From Pyropia yezoensis (lineage: Eukaryota > Rhodophyta > Bangiophyceae > Bangiales > Bangiaceae), in assembly GCA_009829735.1 (NCBI GenBank), contig CM020620.1, positions 372,001 through 436,000 on the forward strand: DNA of 64,000 nt. Reading direction: 5' to 3'. The position numbers and the translations under genes are program-made. Every line of letters starts with the position of its first letter. Within the stretch, counting starts at the first letter, position 1. The notes beneath the pieces were generated by a model that ran no database searches, was not told the origin of the DNA, and worked only from the letters and a program-made list of their open reading frames with translations. Shown piece after piece: positions 55,409 through 64,000 of the stretch.

Positions 55409-56048
55409 GATTCGGCCCGTCCTCGGGTCGAGTTGCATTCGGGATACCGAATGTAAGTGGGTCGCGTGACCGTTTACCAGTCGGGTGGGGCTTTGCGCCC
55501 CGTCGCGACAGACACCCCTTTTCGAAGTTGTCTGAGGGGGGTGCCCCCCTTTATGTGGTACACCCACGATCCGTTTTCCGGACCGTTAAATTCCCGATGC
55601 GGGTTTTTGTTCACGACCCCCCTTTCCGAGGGGTAGTGCAAGCGGATCCGCCACCGGATGCCTGGTGGTAGGGGAGCCTCTCTCGTGTTACCGAGTGAAT
55701 GGGGGCGGCCGCTCCCGCTTTTCGCGGGGGCGGTTTCGGGGTGAACCCCTCTTGGTTGCCCCGTACGGGGGTGTGGCCCCGTACCGCCCAGGTGCCTGGG
55801 TGGAGCCCGTTCGTAGCCTCGTGGAGCGCGGGTCGACCCGCGCGCCTGCGGCGCTTCTCGTGGCCGTTTGTGGTCATAAGCGCGGGTGCCCGCGCTTCCC
55901 TGGCTCGTCCGCGCGAGCGTTCCTCGTACCGGGTCGAGCCGGCGTCGGCTTTTCTGCACGGGGCGCCCCTGCTACCCCGGTCATCATATCGGACCCCCAG
56001 GTACCCGGGGGCGAGGACGACCTCCTGCTTGAGGAGGAGGAAAAGGTG

Positions 56049-58355
56049 ATGGTGGACGACGTTCCCGTCTCTGCCACCGCCGCCGAGTGCTTCTTTGCGA
56101 GCTCGTCGGAAGACGAGGACGACCGGGTGACCGTTCGTGTGGCCCCGGACGGCGCGCCGGGCGGGTTGTCGTCCGTGTGTAGCGGCACGACGGCTCCGTC
56201 GGGTGGTGGACAACCGCGTGCAGCGGTGGCTTCTACCGTTACTCCTCCGGCGGCCCGGATGGCTTCTGTCGCCGGTGCCGGCGTGGCTCTACCTCAAGAT
56301 GGTGTCGCCGGCGTGGCGGATGGTGGTGGCGGCACCCCGGCCGGTACGGCGGGTCAAGACGGCGCAGGTGCCCGCCCGGTTGGTGTGTCCGCTGCTGCGG
56401 GTAGCGGGTCTACCCGTGCTGCCCCAGTGGTACCCACGTCGGGTCCGGGTGGCGGCGTCGCTCTGCCCGCGGTGCCGCGGACGCGTGATGGTCAAGAGGT
56501 ATCTACCCCGATGGCAGTGGACTCCGGGAGTTACTCCGGGCGGGCGCCCGCCCTTCTTCTTCCTCCTCGGCCTCGGGCACCGCCGGCAACGGCCCATGTG
56601 CCGGTGGGGCATCCCCCGGCTCCCCCGATTCTTCCTGGTCCTGCCCGGGTTGCTCCGTTGGGTGGCGGCGTCGCTGTGGCGGCGGGTCAACCCGCCATGT
56701 CGATGTCCGACTTGGTGGCTCGGGTTCGAGGCATGACTGTGCAAGAGTCAATGGAGTCCGATGGGCGGATGCGGGTGGACTTCCACCAGCCGCGTTACCG
56801 TGGAGAGTCCTCCCGGCGCGTCAAGGTGGACCCGAGTTGGGAGCGGGAGTTGGTGCGGCTGGTCAACCAGCCGAACGCGGTGCGGGTGGAACACCATCGG
56901 ATCCTGAGTCAGCCGGACGAACGGCATGTGCAGCTCTGGCGCACCCGGGTGGGACGGGGTGAGGTCTACCTCGACCCCGCTTTCGGGGTATGCGACCTGA
57001 TTGCCCCCGCGTTGCCGCGGGAGGTTGACTACCCGGCTAGTGCTCGGGGGATTGCGGCGGCGGCGGAGCCGGTTGCGTTTGGGGAGACGGTGGGCGATAC
57101 CGGTCGGTATCCCGACATTGACTACTACCCGGGGGTATCCCCGTATCTGTCGTTGACGGCTCCCTACCCGCCTATGGCGGAGTTGAAGTCGGCGTCGAGC
57201 TGGCGACGTAACCATGGTGTCATGGCGGATGCGTTCCGCACCGATATAACGTGTGCGTTGCAGACCGGCAACGGTCGTGCACCGGTATACACTCCCGTGC
57301 GCCCGCCTCTATGGCAGGAGGGGTGGGAACCCGCCCCTGCTTTCCGGTTTGACACTGGTCCCGGTGTCCGATACTTCGGGAGTGTGTTGGCCTCCCAGCC
57401 GGTCCACCCGTTGCAGGGTACCTTCACCCTTGAGGTTACCCTCGGGCAGGCTTCGTCCTTCTTGCTGTCCGTTCGCCGGCAGGGGCGCCTGTTTCATCTT
57501 CTGACGGGTGTCCGTCGGCACATCGCGCAGTTGGGCGTGGACCTGATAGCCGCCAAGACCGGGTTGGCCCGGGAGTTCGAGGCTCTGCTGGCTGTTCACG
57601 ATGCCGTGAACTGGGCTGGGGTGCTAGCCCTTCCCCCGTACCGGGACCCGCAGGCTGGGGCTTCCCCCTTGCCTCGTCACTCGTTGCGTATCCGGCGTAC
57701 TCAGCCGGGTGAGCCCAATTGCCATGGGTGGGCGTCCACCGAGGCCGTTCCTGACCTGGGTATTCCCGTGGTTATCCATGACCCTCTTCAGGTCCTTGCC
57801 CCGTGGTTCGGTAACCCGATACCGGCGGCGGTTGGCCGTCGTCCCCGAGAGTTGGGCTCTGCGGGTGGGGAGCGTGAGGTGTCTCGTCGTCGGGCGGAGC
57901 CCCGCCGGGGTTACGGTGGAGCCCCTTCGGTGGGGTCCTACCGGGCCTCATATCAGGCGCCACCGGCTCCGGTGGTGGCCGTGTCGGCCCCTGCGGCTCC
58001 TCTGGCTGCGCCAGTGTCACCTCCCGTCCCTGTCATGCATGACGGGGGTCCCCGTCTCTAGTATGAGGGCGTTGACGTCCTTGTTGCCCGCGCAATGCGG
58101 GAGGGTCTCTCTGTTAGCTGGGGGGATATCCCCCCAGGTGCTGCGCTGGTTGGGTCAGCGCGTTGCTTCGGTGGTGTGCTTGACCGCCTCCAGAAAGCTC
58201 TGGAGGACGTGGAGGCTGGCCGCAGCACCCTCGTCCAGCTATGCACCGAGGTAACTCGGGTGATTGACCGTCGTGAGATTGCCGACCGGTGGAGCACGGA
58301 GGTATACGCGATTACGCGTGAGTGGCCTCCCTCGGGCAGTGGGTCTACCCACTGA
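56049..58355 (+). CDS. Antisense third ORF of family III (element E), one TAG
   Basis: The first ATG is 56049; the frame is open without ATG from 55665. It reads 670 residues to TAG at 58059-58061 and continues in the same frame for 98 codons to TGA at 58355. The continuation holds the conserved C-terminal segment (ALVGSARCFGGVLDRL, ADRWSTEV), which matches family I (SLVLGTYASVLNNVVDRV, AQQWSETF), so the gene originally ran through. Other shared parts are VGRGEVYLDPAFG, a YYPGVSP motif (57123-57131) and FTLEVTLGQASSFLLSVRRQ followed by an H-rich helix, like family II (LLEVMSTWVSCVQRRGMLWH). An acidic start (SSSEDEDD) and a Pro/Ala-rich stretch precede them. Function unknown. Confidence 0.72.
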
Positions 58356-58832
58356 AGGGCGCTATTGTTAGTGCGGGAGAGGGCCCCGGTGACCCTTACG
58401 GTGGCCGGGTAGTAGTGAGTATAAACTCATCCCCTTTGGGGCATTGCTTGCCTCTGTTTGCTGCCCTGGGGAGTACTCCTTCTGGCTCAGTGGTGCCTTG
58501 CCTCCCGTCCAACTTCTTCCGGTTGGTTCATGCTTGGGGGGGTCATCCTCCCTCACTATGTGTCTTGGCTTGGGGAGGTCATCCTCCCTTGTAAGCCCCC
58601 TAGTTACTTCGATATTATCGGAGTTAGCCTTTACCTTTAAGTTAACTTATTAAGGTTCAGGTTTCACTTAGTTACCTAAGCTTGGCTGGACTTAGTTGCC
58701 TAAGCTTCGTTTGACTTAGAAACCTAAGTCTGATTTGACTTAGAAACCTAAGTCTGCCGTAACCATGTCACACCCTACTTAGTAGGTATAAGCCTCACCC
58801 CCCAACAGCCGAAGTCGGTGTCGGCTAGGCTG
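58356..58832. other. Gap between convergent antisense ORF and pol, element E
   Basis: Much longer than in families I and II (111-145 bp). It has no gene and contains two GGGAGG-TCAT-CCTCCC hairpin units (58540-58592) and the repeat below. Confidence 0.6.
58664..58757. repeat. Four tandem 24-bp palindromic units
   Basis: Units of the form ACTTAGnnnCCTAAG recur about every 24 bp; each can fold into a small hairpin (CTTAG/CTAAG). The position between two convergent genes suggests 3'-end formation for one or both transcripts. Confidence 0.65.
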
Positions 58833-61800
58833 TTACGGTAGGCGTCGTCGCCTCATGTAAGGCATGAGGAGTTGGCGGGGTATATTTGCCGCCTGTTCCC
58901 AGGTGGGTGAGTCGTATCCGACCCACATAACCTTGACGTACCAGGGTCCTGGTAGGTCCGGGTCGGTGTGTCCGACCACGCTCTCTACTTGGTATGGAAT
59001 CCCATCCGGTCCCACCGGGTCATCTGACCGGTGGGTTGTAAGAGCTTCATGTAGCAACCCAGCCGGTACCGGCTGAGGCTGTTCCGGCTTCGGAGCAGGT
59101 GTGACATCATTTACACTGATACGTTGGATCTCCGTATCGGAGTGTAAGATAACAGAGTGGTCATCTCTGTGGAGAATCTGGTACGGTCCCTTGACCGGTT
59201 GCATGAGCTTGTTCCCTCGGAACGTCTGGTGTCTGATGTAGACCCAGTCACCTGTTACCAGGGTTGCGTTGCGCACCCGTAGTCGGGCGTCGAAGTTCTT
59301 CTTGTATCGAAGTTGTGTTCTGTCAAGGGCACCCTTGAGCTTAGGAATCATCCACGATAGCTTGGCCAACCAAGCTAGGTGGATGCGTTCGGCCGGTCGG
59401 CCTTTCGGTGTATCATACCGAGTGCACCTGCCTGGCGGCAGCGTCAGGTTACCGACGCCTAGTGGCATGACCCATTCCAGTGGGGCGATGTTGGTACTCC
59501 GATGTGGCCTGGCATTGTATGCCAGGGTGAGTACGGACAGAAGCCTGTCCCAAGTGTTCGTGTGCTCGGCCACGTAGCACTGTAGCATCTTGACGATGGT
59601 GCGGTTGAACCGCTCCACCTGCCCGTTGGTTTGCGGGTGGTAGTCGGATGCCCGACGTGGTTCGATACCGAACATGCCCAGGACCTTAGTGCAGAATGCT
59701 GACGTAAGGTTTGCTCCGTTGTCGGAGAGGAGTTGCTTCATGACTCCGTATGCACTGATCCAGTGGTCAACCACTGCGTTCATGATGGTGTATGCCGTAT
59801 CATTCGGGATGGCTGCCGCTCGTGACAGCTTAGTGAAGCGGTCAGACATGACCAGGATGTACCTGTTCCCTTCTTCCGCTACCGGAAGTGGCCCGAGTAT
59901 GTCGATAGCGACTTGCTCGTTGGGCCCATCAGGTGGGAACAGCTTCATGGCAGACGCCTGCCTATGTAGACTCATGCGGTTACGTGCACAGGGGTGGCAT
60001 CCCCTTACGTGGTCGACCACGTCGACGGCCATTGCTGGCCAGTAGAAGAACCTTCGCATTGCTGCGAACATACGTGAACCCCCCGGGTGTCCGGCTGTGG
60101 GGTTCTAGTGTTCTCGTTCCATGACGGCTTGCCGTAAGGACACGGGAACCACGACTTGATGTCGTCCATCGGCGGGTGCCCGCCGGTATATGAGTCCGTC
60201 TTCATTCTCGGAGAAGATGCCGGCTGTACCGGCCAGGAGGTTAGCGCGATGACGTCTACAGTCGTCGTCATTGGCTTGTGCCTCGCGGAAGTCCGCGAGG
60301 GTTAGTGGGCATGCTCGGTGTGCCATGGTATGGTCAACCATACCTTGGGTAGCGTTACCCACCATGCAGACCGGTACCACCGGGATGTCCTCGTCCACCG
60401 GGCAGGTATCCCCGCTCGGGGTGTCGAGTCGAGACAATGCGTCTCCGAGATGGTGGGTTGACCCAGCCTTATACACGGTACGGTAGTCGTGCTCGGCCAT
60501 CTTTAGCCTCCATCGGGCTAGCCTCCCATGGCTGTCGGAATCCTTGTCACCAAGGTTGAGGAGCCATCGTAGGGGTTCGTGGTCGGACCTCACGATGACC
60601 CTGGAGCCCTCCAGGTATGGACGGAGCAGTTGCACTGCCCATATAACTCCGAGGTACTCACGCTCGGTGGCACTATAGTTACGTTCAGCCGGGTTGAGTG
60701 TCCGGCTGAAGTACCCTACCGGACGTAGGTCCGGGGTAACGTTATCGGAACCGATCAACGTCTCTCCCTGTAGCAGGGTGCATCCCACTTTGGTGTCGCA
60801 CGCATCGACATCGATGACGAAGGTACCCCGTCTGTGCGGTAGCGCAAGGACGGGTGGGGATAGTAGGGCTCGCTTCAGCGACTCGAATGCCTCCTCTTCG
60901 CTAGGCGAAGGGGGTTGGAGTACCTTGGGCAAGGTACTGCTCGTAAGAACCGTCAACGGTTTAGCTATCCGAGCGAAGTCCTTGACGAACCGTCGGTATA
61001 CATTGCACATTCCCAGGAAGCTCTTGAGCTGTGTCTGGGTGTTAGGGAACCGGGCATCCCGGAGTGCCCGGGTATTGGCTTCGAGTACCCCTAGTTTACC
61101 AGGGGTTATCTGGTGGCCCAGATACTCGACCGTCTGTTGGAAGAAGGCGCACTTCTTCAGACGCAGGGTTACCCCGGCGTTCCGCAAGAGGGTGAGTACC
61201 TCGTCAACATGTTGCACATGGTCATCCATGTTACGCGAGAAGACGATGACGTCATCGAGGTACACTAGGCAGTTACGCCACTTCACCCCCGACAGTATAA
61301 TGTCGATAGCCCGCTGGAATGTAGCGGGGGCGTTGGACAATCCGAAGGGCATCCTTAGGAACTCGTACACTCCACTGTGACAGACGAATGCCGTCTTGGG
61401 GATATCCTCGTCCGCCACCGGGATCTGCCAGTATCCGGCATTGCAGTCGATGGTGGTAAACACCGTAGCTTCCCCCAGGGAGTCGATGCATTCATCCATC
61501 CTTGGTAAAGGGTAGGAGTCCTTCTTGGTAACCAAGTTGAGGCGTCGATAATCGATGCAGAACCGAGGAGTTTGATCCTTCTTCGGTACGATGACGACTG
61601 GGGCACCCCACTCCGACATCGAAGGTCGTATCACCTTCGCTTCGCTCATCCTCTTCGCTTCTCCATCAACGATCTCTCGTTGCATAGGTCCCGCTCGGTG
61701 CGGTTGTGACCGGGCGGGTCGTGCGCCTGGTACCAGGTCTATACGATGTTGGGTTGCCCCAATGGTACCCAAGGCTCCGCCTGTCCACATGACGTCATGC

Positions 61801-62798
61801 TTTCTTAACATCCGTCGTACCCCTTCGGCTACGGAAGGGGGAAGGTGGTCGAGGTCAGCCTCGGCCAGTGCCTTCAATGCTTCTTGGTCCTTCGGCGGAA
61901 TATCCGCCGGTAATGATGGTCGACTAGGCTTCCCGTCATCGGGTTGCTGTCGCTCGGTGGTCTCGGCGACCGCCAGCACCTCAAGTGGTTCCACTTGACT
62001 TTCCTTGTCAGGGGTAAGGATATCTCCTTCGTAGAGCTCGGCAATCCCGAAGATAGTTCCCTTCGGGAGGGTGACTGCCTTACGGCGATAGTTCGCCATC
62101 ACTAGGAGGGACGACCCTCCTGCTGGGAGGTATATGAGACCGTTGGCCATGGTCAACCCATGGCGCTTGTACGTCCGCAGGTTGGACCGGACTCTGCAGA
62201 TGCCTGCGAGGTCGCAGTTAACCGGGAGGACTGTCTCCGACAACGGTTCAAAGCGAGTTCGCTTGGCCAACCGAAGTGTCTTCGGCTCGACGCTTGCGTA
62301 CACCTCAGCCAAGTTAACGTGGCTCCCTTGTAGCGTCAGGTCCCTGACGATAGCCGTGTGTCCTCGCTTCGTCCCGTCGGCTTCTTGAAGCTCGACGGTC
62401 CTCCGGCCTGGCCGGATTGCATCAACGTGAACGTTGATGGAGGTGCACCCCAGTATGCAGGGCACAGATAGGGTCTCACACGTCAGGAAGTCGACTTCCG
62501 TGGTGAGTTCCCCGATGGTAACCCGCAGCGACATCGCTGCGGTCGTACGAACGAGGCGACCGTTCGCGTCCTTGATGGTGGGTCCCCGAGTCACTCTGAC
62601 TCGCGGAAGCCACTTGTCCGGAAGGGTATCCTTCCGGATAAGGTTGGGTCCAGCCCCTGTATCCAGTACAGGGTAGTACGATCGTGTCGACTGGGGGTCA
62701 ACCCCCAGTGTGGCTGATACCTTGAAGTTCTCCAAGGTGAACAGCACGTGGCCTACACCGATATCCGGTGTAGCTCGGGCATCCTGAACAGGGCCCTA
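58833..62798 (-). CDS. Pol polyprotein of family III (PR-RT-RNase H-IN-chromo) with TAG codons
   Basis: One frame runs from the gag overlap to TAA at 58833, cut by TAG at 62796-62798 and TAG at 60105-60107. Protease has LDTGAG (62656-62664). Reverse transcriptase has FCIDYRRLN and YLDD (61251-61262). RNase H has VDACDTKVG and SDHEPLRWL. Integrase has the zinc region directly after the second TAG (EREH, stop, NPTAGHPG), MSLHRQA, AIDILGPL, LSDNGANL and QVERFN, so DDE is complete. The C-terminus has a shorter chromodomain-like VMWVGYDSPTWEQ. Segments are 880 and 412 residues. It is diverged throughout from families I and II. Confidence 0.88.
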
Positions 62799-63007
62799 GT
62801 CTGGTTCCATGTGACGGGGCTTCCCGTCCTCTCCTCCCAACCTTGGAGGTTGGTCATCAATCCCCTGACGCCGTGTCGTCGGGGCCGGAAGGTGTACCCG
62901 GGGGTTGATGCGGCGTCGGGTCAACCGCGCTCTCCGTGGGGCTTTCTTCGCGGTACTCCGGGATGGCTTGCTTGGGTTACCCCAGCGCCCCCCGGTCATC
63001 CTTCCTC

Positions 63008-64000
63008 TTACTCGTTTCCCGCTCTTGGTAGGGTGCTGTCCGCCGGGACATCCGGCTGAGGAGGTGCCTCCTCGACGGCCAGTACTCCACCTGGAGCTGG
63101 CTGCCTACCCGGTGCGGGTCCGGGTGCTCTGGCAGGATACCCCCCGGTGGATGCCTTGCGTTGCGCCGCTGCCCGCCGAGACTCCTCGGGGATGAGAGGG
63201 CAGGACGACACCCAGTGCTGGGGATCCCCACACAACATACATCCGGACGTGCCGGTTTCTCCTTTAGTTCGCATCGGGGTAGCCCCGTAGCTGCGGTTGC
63301 CTCCCTCGGGCGCCCGAGTTCCTGCTCCCTGGTAGGCCTTGGGTCCTTGGGTCAACCGGAACATGGACTCCCCCAACCGGTTGGGTCGGCCCGCAATCTG
63401 CGGAGGTGCCTCCGTGCGCACCGCCCATGTTGGCAAGGGTTGGTGAGGGTTACCCGTCACCGGGGAGTACCCCGTAGTCCGTACATACGGGACGCGACGT
63501 CCCGGGCCCTCGCTGACCTGGAACTGGGTCCCCGCCGGAGCGATGTACGCTACCGTACCTTGCTCATCGATCACCGGCGTAGCCGGTAACAGCAGGTGGC
63601 CCTGCTGGTCAACCAGTGGTTCCTCCTCGCCCGTGGGGGCGTACTCGGTAGCCACCAGTACCGGTGCGGCCTTCCGTTCCATCTTGTCTTGCCTCGGTAC
63701 CGGGGTAAGATCGAGCTTGCTCCCCTCACCCTTGGGCTTTGAGGCCAGAGCACACTCCGGGTGAAGCACCCGGTAGGCGTCCCCCAGGGACTTGCACATA
63801 TGCATCAGTCGACTGAAGTTCGTCCGTGCCGTGTTAGCGCCCCGTGCGGATATCCGCACGTAGTTGGGTACTCCTGCGAACAGGATGGCCCGTAGCTCCC
63901 CTTCTCCGAGGAGCTTCCCCAGCTCGTAGTCGAGCTCTTGGATCCAGGGTCCAAACATCTCTTCATCCTCCCAGCTCTGGGCGGTGGCAGTGCGCAGGGC
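63008..64000 (-). CDS. Gag of family III (element E), 5' end beyond the window
   Basis: The frame is open to the right edge (TATAQSWEDEEMFG precedes the first visible ATG at 63958), so the N-terminus is missing. Visible parts: the C-terminal capsid-like helices (ELDYELGKLLGEGELRAILF, NFSRLMHMCKSLGDAYRVLH), a Pro/Gly-rich linker and a zinc knuckle CMLCGDPQHWVSSC (CX2CX4HX4C). It ends GCG GGA AAC GAG TAA, the same last residues (GNE) as the other two families. The frame is intact in the window. Confidence 0.85.
   Translation of the reverse strand, partial: ALRTATAQSWEDEEMFGPWIQELDYELGKLLGEGELRAILFAGVPNYVRISARGANTARTNFSRLMHMCKSLGDAYRVLHPECALASKPKGEGSKLDLTPVPRQDKMERKAAPVLVATEYAPTGEEEPLVDQQGHLLLPATPVIDEQGTVAYIAPAGTQFQVSEGPGRRVPYVRTTGYSPVTGNPHQPLPTWAVRTEAPPQIAGRPNRLGESMFRLTQGPKAYQGAGTRAPEGGNRSYGATPMRTKGETGTSGCMLCGDPQHWVSSCPLIPEESRRAAAQRKASTGGYPARAPGPAPGRQPAPGGVLAVEEAPPQPDVPADSTLPRAGNE
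63014..63020 (-). promoter_or_regulatory. Candidate -1 ribosomal frameshift site, family III
   Basis: GGGAAAC phased G GGA AAC, then GAG TAA; pol frame is -1. Confidence 0.65.

Larger units (their letters stand above)
55214..64000 (-). mobile_element. Ty3/Gypsy element E (family III), 5' end beyond the window
   Basis: A third Ty3/Gypsy family on the - strand: gag enters from the right edge, then pol, a 770-bp gap, the antisense third ORF, a polypurine tract (55396-55408) and the start of the 3' LTR at 55395. Pol and the antisense ORF each carry TAG codons. The 5' LTR is outside the window. Confidence 0.85.

Noticed and set aside
27000-63000. TAG reassigned to glutamine as a settled genetic code
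   Set aside because: TAG also ends family I gag, both antisense ORF families I and II and the Plavaka gene; decay of CAG is sufficient. Kept only as a check.

Overview
The window is GC-rich eukaryotic nuclear DNA. It has spliced genes with GT..AG introns, a mitochondrial-type malic enzyme, a likely plastid-targeted protein, and long retrotransposons and DNA transposons. A GC-rich alga fits best; a bangiophyte red alga is possible, but nothing here proves the lineage. More than half of the window is Ty3/Gypsy LTR retrotransposon with a chromodomain-type integrase tail.

Layout. 1-3694: element A (family I, + strand, 3' part only). 3695-12903: element B (family I, - strand, complete, pol broken by five 1-nt deletions). 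12904-18489: element C (family II, + strand, 5'-truncated). 19067-21422: malic enzyme, the clearest host gene. 21894-23414: probable plastid membrane protein, - strand. 24.7-26.5 kb: GC-rich simple-repeat block. 26.9-30.9 kb: KDZ (Kyakuja-Dileera-Zisupton) transposase-like gene, - strand. 31.8-32.9 kb: degenerate tandem repeat. 33.0-48 kb: repeat-rich multi-exon gene, - strand, split by element D (family II, 38018-47427, + strand, with target duplication GTCCG). 48.6-52.3 kb: Plavaka/CACTA-type transposase gene, + strand. 53.6-55.2 kb: low-complexity DNA. 55.2 kb to the right edge: element E (family III, - strand).

The most interesting system is a shared architecture. All three retrotransposon families carry LTR, gag, pol and then a long third ORF (about 600-770 codons) on the opposite strand, between the end of pol and the 3' LTR, convergent with pol. 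The three antisense products are very divergent but share alignable motifs, so they look like one conserved protein family rather than chance shadows of a sense gene. All three families also end gag with the same slippery heptamer GGGAAAC, one codon before the gag stop, with pol in the -1 frame. Families I and II share an identical 18-nt primer-binding site. Element D is nearly intact and recent: its LTRs differ at one visible base, and removing it restores an open frame in the interrupted gene.
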